The position numbers were made by a program, and so were the translations under genes. From DASZMJ01 sp035551935 (GTDB lineage Bacteria; Planctomycetota; Planctomycetia; Isosphaerales; Isosphaeraceae): a stretch of DNA of 16,656 nucleotides. This document shows positions 1-8,423 of the stretch, in pieces. Below the pieces are notes generated by a model that searched no databases, had not been told where the DNA came from, and saw only the letters and a program-made list of their open reading frames with translations. The stretch spans positions 1 to 16,656 of the forward strand of contig DASZMJ010000193.1 of the NCBI GenBank assembly GCA_035551935.1, read 5' to 3'. The first letter of the stretch is position 1. Each line of letters begins with the position of its first letter.

Positions 1-25
1 TAGGGTCCGCTATAGCGGACCCTAC
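1..25. repeat. Perfect palindromic repeat at the window edge
   Basis: Bases 1-24 form a perfect palindrome with 12-base arms: TAGGGTCCGCTA followed directly by its reverse complement TAGCGGACCCTA. Base 25 (C) would extend the pairing if the base before the window is G. The element lies upstream of the FMN reductase gene and may be cut by the window edge. Short palindromes of this kind with GTAGGG/CCCTAC ends are typical of dispersed REP-like elements. A role as terminator of the preceding gene is possible, but there is no T-tract. Confidence 0.6.
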
Positions 26-95
26 GGAGAACGATCCGCGCGACCGGGTAGGATGGGAACGACCAAACCGGTCGACCTGGAGGAGTCCACGCACG

Positions 96-674
96 ATGAG
101 CGCGACCGCCCGCATCCTGGCGATGGCCGGGAGCACCCGGAGCGATTCGTACAACAAGCGGCTCGCCCGCCTCGCCGCCGTCGGCGCCGCGGCGGTCGGG
201 GCCGAGACGCGGGTGATCGACCTGCGCGACTTCCAATTGCCGCTCTTCGACCAGGACCTCGAGGCCGAGCAGGGCCCTCCCGAGAACGCACGCGCGCTCA
301 AGGCCTTGTTCGTCGAGAGCGACGGCCTGTTGATCGCCTCGCCCGAGTACAACAGCTCGATCAGCGGCGTCCTCAAGAACGCGATCGACTGGGTCAGTCG
401 GCCCTATCCCGGCGAGCCGCCTTTGGTCGCCTTCAAGGGGAAGGTCGCCGCGCTCCTGAGCGCCTCCCCCGGCCAGCTCGGCGGCCTCCGCGGCCTCGTC
501 CACCTCCGGTCGATCCTCGGCAACATCGGCGTCCTCGTCCTCCCCGACCAGCTCGCCATCCCCCGCGCCTCCGAGGCCTTCGCCGCCGACGGCTCCCTCA
601 AGGACCCCAAGCAAGCCGCTGCCGCCGACATCGGCCGCGCCCTGGCGACGACGGCGGCGAAGCTCAAGGGTTGA
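96..674 (+). CDS. NAD(P)H-dependent FMN reductase (flavodoxin-like)
   Basis: This 192-residue cytosolic protein belongs to the NADPH-dependent FMN reductase family (PF03358), which uses NAD(P)H to reduce FMN, quinones, azo dyes or metal ions. The flavin phosphate-binding loop GSTRSDSYN lies at residues 12-20. The family signature SPEYNSSISGVLKNAIDW begins at residue 82, and the second flavin-contact loop SASPGQLGGLRG is at 122-133. Length and domain coverage are normal for the family. The ATG start is supported by GGAGGAG at 79-85, ten bases upstream. It is monocistronic as far as the window shows, and its last 11 bases overlap the end of the convergent HEAT-repeat gene. The family is clear; the physiological substrate is not. 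Confidence 0.93.
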   Translation: MSATARILAMAGSTRSDSYNKRLARLAAVGAAAVGAETRVIDLRDFQLPLFDQDLEAEQGPPENARALKALFVESDGLLIASPEYNSSISGVLKNAIDWVSRPYPGEPPLVAFKGKVAALLSASPGQLGGLRGLVHLRSILGNIGVLVLPDQLAIPRASEAFAADGSLKDPKQAAAADIGRALATTAAKLKG

Positions 675-1515
675 GGAAGTCTGGATCGAGTCGCTCGAGG
701 GCCCGGGTGGCGTCCTGGCGGGCTATCGGATCGGGATCTTCGAGTGCATCACGGAGGGTCTTGAGCACGTCCTCCGCCTCTCCGATCGAAGCAAGCGCCC
801 GGGCCGCGGCGACCCGGATTCGACCTCGGTGGTCTCGGGTCGCGACTCGCAGGACGGGGATGGCGTCCTTCGCCGCCGGCCCGACCGTCTCCAGGACCTG
901 GATCGCGGCGAGGCGGTGTATGGTAATCCCCTGCTCCCTCGTCGAGTCCTCGCACTTGCCCTCCAGGATCTCGATCATCGGGACCACGACCTCCCTCCCT
1001 CGACCGACACGGGCGAGATAGACGGCGGCGCGACAACGGTTCCCCGCACTCGTGTCCTTTAATGCGCCAATCAAGGCGGGGATCACCACCTCCCGGTCGC
1101 GGCCTTCGCTCGCGAATGGTCCCATGAGGGCGATCGCGACAAGTCGGACCGAACGGTCGGGGTCGCGTGACGCTCTCGCGAGCGCCGGCGAGAGCAAGGA
1201 CGCGTTGCGACTGAGGTTGAAGAGTGCGAGGACTGCGGTGAACCGGACGCGGGGGCTCGGGTCGTCGAGCGCCCGATTGAAGATCTGGAACGACTCCTCG
1301 GACGTCAGGCCCGACGGATTCGCGGAGATGGCCTCGGCGGCTTGCAGGCGCCGGCCGGCATCCGTGTCGTGCTGGAGGGTCCAGATCTGGCGCCGGGTCG
1401 ACTCGACCACGACTTCCCGCCTGATGCCGAGGCCGATCGCGGCGACGGCGACCAACCCGATCAAGGTCCGGACCCGGAAGCGCGACCAACGGAGATGGAA
1501 TCGCCAGCGCCACAT
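664..1515 (-). CDS. Membrane-anchored HEAT-repeat protein
   Basis: This 283-residue protein has a basic N-terminus (MWRWRFHLRWSRFRVR), then one hydrophobic segment at about 17-31, and then a soluble alpha-helical solenoid. HEAT or PBS-lyase-type repeats are recognisable at about 72-105, 106-140, 142-175, 200-240 and 245-278, with the usual 'D(P)xxxVRxxAxxAL' spacing. Such repeats are protein-interaction scaffolds, and no catalytic motif is visible. The reading frame is open to 1740, but that extension lies inside the upstream DUF1559 gene. The chosen ATG at 1515 has GGGGAAGGG just upstream and starts directly at the basic leader and membrane segment. It lies 97 bases downstream of the DUF1559 gene on the same strand, so co-transcription is likely. 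Function is unknown. Confidence 0.8.
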   Translation of the reverse strand: MWRWRFHLRWSRFRVRTLIGLVAVAAIGLGIRREVVVESTRRQIWTLQHDTDAGRRLQAAEAISANPSGLTSEESFQIFNRALDDPSPRVRFTAVLALFNLSRNASLLSPALARASRDPDRSVRLVAIALMGPFASEGRDREVVIPALIGALKDTSAGNRCRAAVYLARVGRGREVVVPMIEILEGKCEDSTREQGITIHRLAAIQVLETVGPAAKDAIPVLRVATRDHRGRIRVAAARALASIGEAEDVLKTLRDALEDPDPIARQDATRALERLDPDFLNP

Positions 1516-1612
1516 GTCCCTTCCCCGAGAACCGGGAACGGCCATCCTCGATCCACTCATCAGCATAACGCGAATGCCCGAGGTGGTCACGGATGAAGCA
1601 CGGGCGGCCCGG

Positions 1613-2404
1613 CTATCGGTCCCAGCCCTCGGGCAACGTCTCGCCGCCGGCGATGGTGGAGAGGGCCTCGAAGACGTGGGGATCGATCGAGGGGGAGATG
1701 AACCGGACGGAGCCGTCGGCGAAGAGGACGTTGACGCCACCGCGGTGCAGGCCGCCGAACTGGCGGCCGGGGCCGATGTAGGGGGTCCGCACCGGGTCGA
1801 GGCCGCGGACCGTCGCCGGACCGCCGGCCAGCCACGAGCCGCGCGCGTCCCAGGTCTCGGCGACCATCATCGTCGTCGAGGGGCCGTCCTTGATGTCCGC
1901 GATCTTCGTCGCGCGATCATAGCCGAAGACGCCGGCCCGGCGGTCCGACTTCGGCAACGTCGGCGCATCGACGCCGAGGCCGGCGATCCCGACGTATTGG
2001 GTCGGCACGGGGCCGGGCTTGGCTGGTCGGCTCGGCCCGATCGAGCATCGAAAGATCGGGATTTCTGTCTCCGCGTACGGCAGGTTTGCCGGCGAATCCC
2101 ATGGTTCGGCCTTGGCAATGTCACCGATCCCGTAATCCATATAAGGCGAGGCCGGAACATACCAGCTCAAGCGTTTCTCGGGCGGCAGGCTCGCGTTGGC
2201 GACCGTGCCGCTCGGATAGGTGCCCTTGAAGTTCTGGTAAGTCATCAGGCCGAGGCCGATCCGCTTCAGGAGGTTCAGGCATTGGGACCTGGATAAATCG
2301 TCGCGCGCATCCCGAACCGCGATCTGGACCCCCAGCAGCGCGGCAATAACCGCGACGACAAACAGGAGGCGACGGATCGAGAACCGCCAGCGTTCGCGTT
2401 GCAC
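1613..2404 (-). CDS. DUF1559 (prepilin-like, SBP_bac_10) family protein
   Basis: This 263-residue protein carries the hallmarks of the planctomycete DUF1559 family: an N-terminal hydrophobic helix (about 10-29), QCLNLLKRIGLGLMTYQNFKG at 41-61, 'IKDGPSTTMMVAET' at 171-184, and the C-terminal signature HRGGVNVLFADGSVRFIS at 220-237. Family members are pseudopilin-like and amplified in planctomycetes; their role is unknown. Here the classical prepilin cleavage motif (G-F-T-L-I-E) is missing and the segment reads RFSIRRLLFVVAVIAALLG, so processing by prepilin peptidase is doubtful. The frame is open to 2662, but that upstream part lies in a repeat element. GTG at 2404 is the only suitable start before the hydrophobic helix. 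It is followed by the HEAT-repeat gene. Confidence 0.82.
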   Translation of the reverse strand: MQRERWRFSIRRLLFVVAVIAALLGVQIAVRDARDDLSRSQCLNLLKRIGLGLMTYQNFKGTYPSGTVANASLPPEKRLSWYVPASPYMDYGIGDIAKAEPWDSPANLPYAETEIPIFRCSIGPSRPAKPGPVPTQYVGIAGLGVDAPTLPKSDRRAGVFGYDRATKIADIKDGPSTTMMVAETWDARGSWLAGGPATVRGLDPVRTPYIGPGRQFGGLHRGGVNVLFADGSVRFISPSIDPHVFEALSTIAGGETLPEGWDR

Positions 2405-2827
2405 GGCATCGACCCCACGGAACGGCCCGGACGCGCCGCAACCACCGATTCTGACACAGACGCGGGCTCTCGGACAGAGGTAAGGAGGGGGACGGTCTTC
2501 CTCCCTTTCCCCCGGGAGCGGGCCGGGGCGAGGGTCCGCCGCCTCTCTTCGTAACCCGAAGCGCAAGCGAGGGCGACCACCCTCTCGAGCCGGCCAGTGC
2601 TCGCCCGCGGTGTGAAGGCCCTCGCTTGCGCTTCGGGTTACGAAGAGGGGGCAGCCCCTCACCCCGGCCCGCTCCCAGGCGGAGAAGGCCGTCCTTCACG
2701 AACTCTTCACCATCGTGTCCCGGATAATTCACGTCTTCCATCTAAATTACTCATAGAAGAACGATGAAAAATGTGAAGGGCCCGCCGCGGCAATGGGGCC
2801 GGGGGGGTCCCGGACGGGAGATGATGT
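2405..2827. other. Divergent intergenic region, 423 bases, no gene
   Basis: This gap separates the start of the minus-strand DUF1559 gene from the start of the plus-strand phosphate transporter, so promoters for both should lie here. It is dominated by the nested palindromic element at 2490-2694. The segment 2720-2770 is AT-richer and contains GATAAT (2723-2728) and TAAATT (2743-2748), but neither has a -35 box at an acceptable distance. Open frames crossing the gap translate repeat sequence and are not genes. Confidence 0.6.
2490..2694. repeat. Nested palindromic (REP/MITE-like) element of about 205 bp
   Basis: The inner inverted repeat is perfect over 30 bases: 2545-2574 pairs with 2618-2647 around a 43-base centre. 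The arm contains CGTAACCCGAAGCGCAAGCG. An outer pair is imperfect: GGGAGCGGGCCGGGG at 2514-2528 matches CCCCGGCCCGCTCCC at 2662-2676, and GGACGG at 2490 matches CCGTCC at 2689-2694. The whole unit can fold into one long hairpin. Translated versions of these two motifs (NPKRKRG and VTRSASEG) are, to my knowledge, common in mis-annotated planctomycete proteins, which suggests a high-copy non-autonomous element. No transposase is encoded in it. Confidence 0.75.
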
Positions 2828-4417
2828 GTGGTCAAGACGCTCTGGGAGGCGCTGGCGGAGCTGCCGCTCGAGAACAAGGTCTTCTTCTTCGTGGCGTTGG
2901 CGATCGCGTTCGGCTTCGAGTTCATCAACGGGTTCCACGACACGGCCAACGCGGTCACGACGGTCATCTACACCCGGACGCTCAAGCCGACCCCGGCGGT
3001 GATCTACTCGGGGTTCCTCAATTTCCTGGGGGTCCTGCTCGGCGGGACGGCGGTGGCGTTCAGCATCGTCAACCTCTTGCCGGTCGACCTGCTCATCAAC
3101 AGCGCGTCGGTCCGGGCGATCGTGATGGTGGTCTCGCTGCTGCTGGCCGGGGTGATCTGGAACCTGGCGACGTGGTGGTACGGCCTGCCGGTGTCGAGCT
3201 CGCACACGTTGATCGGCTCGATCCTGGGCGTCGGCCTGGCGAACAGCCTGCTCACGCGGGGCGACGTGCAGGGGGTGAACTGGTCGAAGGCGGGCGAGGT
3301 GGGGCTGTCGCTGTTGATCTCGCCGATCATCGGCTTCGTCGCCGCGGCGGTGTTGCTGCTGGCGATGAAGCGAGTGCTCCGCGAGCCGCGGCTGTATCAC
3401 CCGCCGGACGAGGGCGACTCGCCCCCGCGCTGGGTGCGCGGGGTGTTGCTGGCGACGTGCGGCGGCGTCAGCTTCGCGCACGGCTCCAACGACGGCCAGA
3501 AGGGGATGGGCCTGATCCTGCTGGCGTTGATCGGCTTCCTGCCGATGCACTACGCCCTCGACCTCAATCACCCGACGCGCGCCCGGAGCGTCCGCGAGGC
3601 CGCGGTCGCGGTCCGCAAGATCCTCGAGGAGAAGGAGCCCGATGCGCTGACCCCGGCGATCAAGAAGGACCTCGACGCGATCGCCGAGGACTTGAGTGGG
3701 GAGACGAGCTTCGTCGAGGTCAAGCCCGACGACCGCTGGGAGATCCGCCAGGCGATCTACCGCCTGCGGCGGGACCTGGGCCGGGCCGGCGTCTCGAAGG
3801 AGACGCGCAAGGAAATCGAGCCGCACGCCGAGCACTTCGACAAGGCGATCGAGTACGTGCCGATGTGGGTGGTCGTCGGCGTCGCGGTGGCGCTGGGGCT
3901 GGGGACGGCGATCGGCTACAAGCGGATCGTGGTGACGGTGGCCGAGAAGATCGGCAAGTCGCACATGACGTATGCCCAGGGGGCCGCGGCCGAGCTGATC
4001 GCCGCGATCACGATCGGCCTGGCCGACATCTTCCACATGCCGGTCAGCACGACGCAGGTCCTCTCCTCGGGCGTCGCCGGCACGATGTGGGCGAATCGCT
4101 CGGGCGTGCAGGGGGCGACCGTGCGGAAGATCGGCCTGGCCTGGGTGTTCACTTTGCCGGCCGCGATCGTGCTGTCGGCCTCGCTGTTCACCGCCGGCGG
4201 CTTCCTCATCCCCGCGGCCCGTCCCACGGCCCCGAGCGCCGACGCGAGGGTGGCGCCCCCTGGCCCGGGAGGTGCGGCGGGTCGTATCATGCTCCCAGCC
4301 CCCGCGCATGGCGGACGGACCGAAGGGAGCAACAAACGTGCTGAGAATGCGACTCCGAGCCACGACCGCCCTGCTCGTCCTCGCCTGGTCCACGACCGTG
4401 GCGCCGGGCCGCGCTGA
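2828..4417 (+). CDS. PiT-family inorganic phosphate transporter
   Basis: This inner-membrane low-affinity phosphate permease (PHO4/PiT family, PF01384) is 529 residues long and has the two diagnostic inverted halves. The first half has GFHDTANAVTT (35-45) and GLPVSSSHTLIGS (119-131). The second has SFAHGSNDGQKG (215-226) and MPVSTTQVLSSGVAGTM (404-420). A charged cytosolic loop at about 245-345 separates them, as in PitA-type proteins. About ten hydrophobic segments are visible. The start is GTG at 2828 with GGGAG eight bases upstream; the ATGs at 2821 and 2824 are out of frame. The transporter fold ends near residue 461 (FTAGGFLIP). The remaining 68 or so residues are Pro/Ala/Arg-rich, look noncoding, and overlap the next gene by 80 bases. 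No PhoU-like partner is adjacent. Confidence 0.93.
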   Translation: MVKTLWEALAELPLENKVFFFVALAIAFGFEFINGFHDTANAVTTVIYTRTLKPTPAVIYSGFLNFLGVLLGGTAVAFSIVNLLPVDLLINSASVRAIVMVVSLLLAGVIWNLATWWYGLPVSSSHTLIGSILGVGLANSLLTRGDVQGVNWSKAGEVGLSLLISPIIGFVAAAVLLLAMKRVLREPRLYHPPDEGDSPPRWVRGVLLATCGGVSFAHGSNDGQKGMGLILLALIGFLPMHYALDLNHPTRARSVREAAVAVRKILEEKEPDALTPAIKKDLDAIAEDLSGETSFVEVKPDDRWEIRQAIYRLRRDLGRAGVSKETRKEIEPHAEHFDKAIEYVPMWVVVGVAVALGLGTAIGYKRIVVTVAEKIGKSHMTYAQGAAAELIAAITIGLADIFHMPVSTTQVLSSGVAGTMWANRSGVQGATVRKIGLAWVFTLPAAIVLSASLFTAGGFLIPAARPTAPSADARVAPPGPGGAAGRIMLPAPAHGGRTEGSNKRAENATPSHDRPARPRLVHDRGAGPR

Positions 4418-7400
4418 GGATGTCGGCGACAGGAAGGTGGTGCCGGCCGATCGGCTGTTCGCCCGAGAGAACCTGGTCGCCTGGTGCATCGTGCCGTTCG
4501 ACGCGAAGCATCGCGGTCCCGAGGACCGCTCAGCGATGCTGGAGAGGCTCGGGTTCAAGCATTTCGTCTACGACTGGCGGTCGGAACACGTGCCGACGTT
4601 CGACGCCGAGATGGAGGCCATGAAGCGGCACGGCATCGCGCTGGACGGCTTCTGGCTGGCGCCGGGCGAGCTGAACGAGGACGCGCGGCGGGTGCTCGAG
4701 GTCCTCAAGCGGCACGGGATCAAGACGAGGCTCTGGGTCCTGCTCGACCTCGGGCCGGATCGCGTCGCGGGCGCGGAACAAAGGCGGCGGGTCGAGGCCG
4801 CGGCGGCGAAGCTGCGGCCCCTGGCCGAGGAGGCGGCGAGGGTCGGCTGCTCGCTCGCGCTCTACAACCACGGCGGCTGGTTCGGCGAGCCGGAGAACCA
4901 GCTCGCGATCGTCGAGGAACTGGGGAAGCAGGGGATCAAGGACGTCGGGATCGTCTATAACCTGCACCACGGCCACGACCACCTCGACCGCCTCGCCGAA
5001 GTCCTGGCCAAGCTGAAGCCGCACCTCGTCGCGATCAACCTCAACGGCTCCGACCACGGCGGCGACAAGGTCGGCCGCAAGATCCTGCCGCTCGGCCAGG
5101 GGGAGATGGACCTCGAAATCTTGCGGACGATCCGCGCCAGCGGCTATCGCGGCCCGATCGGCATCCTCGGCCACACCGACGACGACGCCGAGGCGCGCCT
5201 CAAGGACAACCTCGACGGCCTCGACTGGCTCGTCCCCCAGCTCGACGGCCATCCCGCGGGCCCGAAGCCAACGCCGAGGACGCCCGTCCCCCCTCGGCCG
5301 AAGACGATCGACAAGCCCGCGGCCCAGGGCGCGGGCGCGCCGGCTCATGATCCCGCGATGGTCGCCGCCCTGCTCCGCGAGGCCCGCGCGGCGGGGGACG
5401 CGAGGCGCGGGGCCGAGGTCTTCGCCGCGGCGAGATCCGCCTGCCTGTCCTGCCACAAGGTCGGCGGCACCGGGGGCGCGATCGGGCCGGACCTGAGCGC
5501 CGTCGGGACGTGTTTGAAGCCCGAGGAGGTCGTCGAGGCCGTCCTCTGGCCGAGACGCCAGGTCAAGGACGAGTTCCGCGCGGTCACGGTGGCCACGACC
5601 GATGGCCGGGTGCGTCAGGGCTACCGCCGTCGTGAGACGGCCACCGAGCTCGAGCTGCGCGACCCGGCCTCGGGCGAGTCGTTCCGCGTCGCGAAGGCGG
5701 AGATCGAGGAAATCCGAGAGGATGGGACCCTCATGCCCGAGGGTCTGACCGCGGCATTGTCGCCGACCGAGCGCCGCGACCTGTTCCGGTTCCTGCTCGA
5801 CCTCGGCCGCCCCGGCGGCATGGCCGCCGCGGAGATCGCCCATCACCCGCACGCGCCGGCCGAGTTCGCCTTCGATCGCGCCCCGCTCTATCCGGAACGC
5901 TGGCCGAGCTGGCAACTCCCCGTGAATCGGGACCGGGTCTACGACTTCTACGCCAAGGAGGCCGAGTTCTTCGCGTCGAAGCCGGAGGTCCGGCTGCTGC
6001 CCCCGTTCCCCGGCCTCGACGGCGGACGACAGGGGCACTGGGGCAACCAGGACGAGAAGTCGTGGGCCGACGACCGCTGGAACCGCACCGACCTGGGCAC
6101 CCTCCTCTCCGGCGTCTTCCGCGGCGGCGGCGTGACCGTCCCGAAAGGCGTCTGCGTCCGGCTCGGCGATCGCGGCGAGGTCTCGGCGTGCTTCGATCCC
6201 CTGACGTTGACCTTCCCCGCGCTCTGGTCCGGCGGCTTCGTCAAGTTCTCGCCCACGCGGCACGGCTTCATGGACGGCCTGATCATGGACGGCGCGACAC
6301 TCCCTCGAAATGAGGGCAAGGGGACCAGGCCCAGGGAGGCGTTCACCTACCGCGGCTTCTATCGCCACGGCAAGCGGGTGATCTTCGCCTATCGCGTCGG
6401 CGACGCGGAGATGCTCGACGCCCCCTGGGCCGAGGATGGCAAGTTCATCCGGATCGTCGCTCCCAAGAAGGAACATCCGCTTGAATCGTTGACGCACGGC
6501 GGCCCGTCGCAATGGCCCGAGGTCCTCACGACGAAAGGGACGCTCGGCCGCGACGGGCCGTATGCGATCGACACGATCGAGCCGCCGTTCCAGAACCCGT
6601 GGGACGCCTTGATGTTCTTCGGCGACCACGATTTCACGCCCGACGGCACCGCTTACCTCTGCACGATGCAAGGGGACGTCTGGCGCGTCGAGGGGCTGGA
6701 CGACACCCTGAAGAACGTCCGCTGGCGGCGGTTCGCCTCGGGCCTGCACCAGGCGCTCGGCCTGGTCGTCGCCGACGGCAAGGTCCACGTCCTCGGCCGC
6801 GACCAGATCACGCGATTGCACGACCTGAACGGCGACGGCGAGGCCGACTTCTACGAGTGCGTCAGCAACGCCTACGCCACGTCCACCGCCGGCCACGACT
6901 TCATCACCGGCCTCCAGCGCGACTCCGCCGGCCGCTTCCACACCGTCTCGGGCAAGCAAGGCTTGATCCGAGTTTCCCCCGACGGCAAGGCCATCGAGAC
7001 CATCGCCACCGGCTTCCGCAACGCCGACGGCCTCGGCCTCTCGAACGACGGGACGATCACCGTGCCGAACTCCGAGGGGGAGTGGGTGCCGGCGTCGATG
7101 GTCTGCGAGGTCCGCCCCGGCGGCCACTACGGCTACCCCGGCCCCCGCGACGGCAAGGCCCCCGACCTCCCGCTCGTCTACCTCCCGCGCGGGCTCGACA
7201 ACTCCAGCGGCGCCCAGGTGTTCGTCGAGGGGGATCGTTTCGGGCCGCTCAAGGGGCAGTGGATCCACTTCTCCTTCGGCGCGGGCTCGGCGTTCCTGGT
7301 CCTCCGCGAGCAGGTCGACGGCCAGCCGCAAGGGGCGGCCATCCCCTTGTCGGGCGAGTTCCTCTCCGGCGTGCATCGGGGCCGCTTCAACCCCAGGGAC

Positions 7401-8330
7401 GGTCAGCTCTACGTCTCCGGCATGGCCGGCTGGGGCTCCTACACCCCGGCCGACGGCTGCTTCCAGCGCGTGCGGTATACGGGCGAGCCGGTTCGGCTTC
7501 CGGTCGCCTTCCACGCCCACGAGAACGGCGTACTCCTCACCTTTCCCCGGCCGATCGATTCTGCCGAGGCCGGTCGGGCTGACCGCCATCTCGCCCAGGC
7601 CTGGAATTACCGCTACAGCTCCGCCTACGGCTCTCCCGAGTTCGCCCCGAGCCACCCCGGCCTGCCCGGCCACGACCGCCTGACGATCCGCTCGGCGCAC
7701 GTCCTCGACGACGGCCGCTCGCTCTTCCTCGAGATCCCCGACCTCCAGCCCGTCAACCACCTCCACCTCCACCTCCGCCCCGACGGCGGCGAGCCCGTCG
7801 ACCTCTTCGCCACGATCCACAAGCTCGCCCCGCCCCTGAGCGGCTTCCCGAATGCCCGGCCGATCCACAAGACGATCGCCGCCCACCCGATCCTCGCCGA
7901 CATGGCCGCGCTCGCCCACAAAGCCGCCCCGAATCCCTGGCGCGGCCACATCCCGGGAGAGCGGACGGTCACGATCGAGGCCGGCAAGAACCTGACGTTC
8001 TCCGTCCGCTCGTTCAAGGTCCGCGCCGGCGAGCCGATCCGCCTGGTCTTCAACAACCCCGACGTCGTCCCCCACAACTGGGCCCTCGTCCGCCCCGGCA
8101 CCCTCGCCCGCGTCGGGGACTTGACCAACAAGATCGTCGCCGAGCCCGACGCCGCCCTCCGCCACTACATCCCCAGGACCGACGACGTCCTCGCCTACAC
8201 CGACATCGTCCCGCCCCACGACCAGTTCACCATCGCCTTCCGCGCCCCCGATCGCCCCGGCCGCTACCCCTACCTCTGCACCTTCCCCGGCCACTGGATG
8301 GTCATGAACGGCGAGATGATCGTCGAGTAG
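4338..8330 (+). CDS. Exported fusion: TIM barrel + cytochrome c + DUF6797-like + beta-propeller + cupredoxin
   Basis: This 1330-residue protein is predicted to be periplasmic, with a signal peptide ending near GRA-ED (26/27). Residues about 35-305 form a xylose-isomerase-like TIM barrel (YNHGGWFGEPEN at 176-187, YNLHHGHDH at 207-215). Residues about 345-485 are a PVC-type c-type cytochrome domain with CLSCH at 369-373 and candidate axial Met466 (LMPEGL). About 500-740 resembles DUF6797, and about 740-1050 is a beta-propeller of the sugar-dehydrogenase type. After a beta-rich spacer, residues about 1215-1330 are an azurin/plastocyanin-like domain with all four type-1 copper ligands: His1246, Cys1314, His1319 and Met1323 in CTFPGHWMVM. 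GTG 4338 has GAAGGGAG eight bases upstream; ATG 4347 is less well spaced. The domain set implies electron transfer from an oxidised sugar-like substrate through haem or copper. The substrate is unknown. Confidence 0.87.
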   Translation: MLRMRLRATTALLVLAWSTTVAPGRAEDVGDRKVVPADRLFARENLVAWCIVPFDAKHRGPEDRSAMLERLGFKHFVYDWRSEHVPTFDAEMEAMKRHGIALDGFWLAPGELNEDARRVLEVLKRHGIKTRLWVLLDLGPDRVAGAEQRRRVEAAAAKLRPLAEEAARVGCSLALYNHGGWFGEPENQLAIVEELGKQGIKDVGIVYNLHHGHDHLDRLAEVLAKLKPHLVAINLNGSDHGGDKVGRKILPLGQGEMDLEILRTIRASGYRGPIGILGHTDDDAEARLKDNLDGLDWLVPQLDGHPAGPKPTPRTPVPPRPKTIDKPAAQGAGAPAHDPAMVAALLREARAAGDARRGAEVFAAARSACLSCHKVGGTGGAIGPDLSAVGTCLKPEEVVEAVLWPRRQVKDEFRAVTVATTDGRVRQGYRRRETATELELRDPASGESFRVAKAEIEEIREDGTLMPEGLTAALSPTERRDLFRFLLDLGRPGGMAAAEIAHHPHAPAEFAFDRAPLYPERWPSWQLPVNRDRVYDFYAKEAEFFASKPEVRLLPPFPGLDGGRQGHWGNQDEKSWADDRWNRTDLGTLLSGVFRGGGVTVPKGVCVRLGDRGEVSACFDPLTLTFPALWSGGFVKFSPTRHGFMDGLIMDGATLPRNEGKGTRPREAFTYRGFYRHGKRVIFAYRVGDAEMLDAPWAEDGKFIRIVAPKKEHPLESLTHGGPSQWPEVLTTKGTLGRDGPYAIDTIEPPFQNPWDALMFFGDHDFTPDGTAYLCTMQGDVWRVEGLDDTLKNVRWRRFASGLHQALGLVVADGKVHVLGRDQITRLHDLNGDGEADFYECVSNAYATSTAGHDFITGLQRDSAGRFHTVSGKQGLIRVSPDGKAIETIATGFRNADGLGLSNDGTITVPNSEGEWVPASMVCEVRPGGHYGYPGPRDGKAPDLPLVYLPRGLDNSSGAQVFVEGDRFGPLKGQWIHFSFGAGSAFLVLREQVDGQPQGAAIPLSGEFLSGVHRGRFNPRDGQLYVSGMAGWGSYTPADGCFQRVRYTGEPVRLPVAFHAHENGVLLTFPRPIDSAEAGRADRHLAQAWNYRYSSAYGSPEFAPSHPGLPGHDRLTIRSAHVLDDGRSLFLEIPDLQPVNHLHLHLRPDGGEPVDLFATIHKLAPPLSGFPNARPIHKTIAAHPILADMAALAHKAAPNPWRGHIPGERTVTIEAGKNLTFSVRSFKVRAGEPIRLVFNNPDVVPHNWALVRPGTLARVGDLTNKIVAEPDAALRHYIPRTDDVLAYTDIVPPHDQFTIAFRAPDRPGRYPYLCTFPGHWMVMNGEMIVE

Positions 8331-8423
8331 CCTCCGACGCGCGGATGGAGCACTTGACGATGGCCCCGAATTGTTTGACAATCGATGAACAGCCCACCGC
8401 ACGATGCCTCCGGAGACGGCGCC

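Noticed and set aside
53..1021. 322-codon plus-strand frame over the FMN reductase and HEAT genes
   Set aside because: Pro/Arg-rich out-of-frame translation of recognised genes.
1516..1740. N-terminal extension of the HEAT-repeat protein to 1740
   Set aside because: The extension lies inside the DUF1559 coding region in another frame and is Ser/Pro/Arg-rich shadow sequence.
2747..4558. 603-codon minus-strand frame opposite the phosphate transporter
   Set aside because: The composition is Arg/Asp/His-rich shadow sequence; the opposite strand encodes a clear PiT transporter.
8375..8403. TTGACA at 8375-8380 as a promoter for the DUF1592 gene
   Set aside because: No -10 box at 16-18 bases (CGCACG at the expected place).
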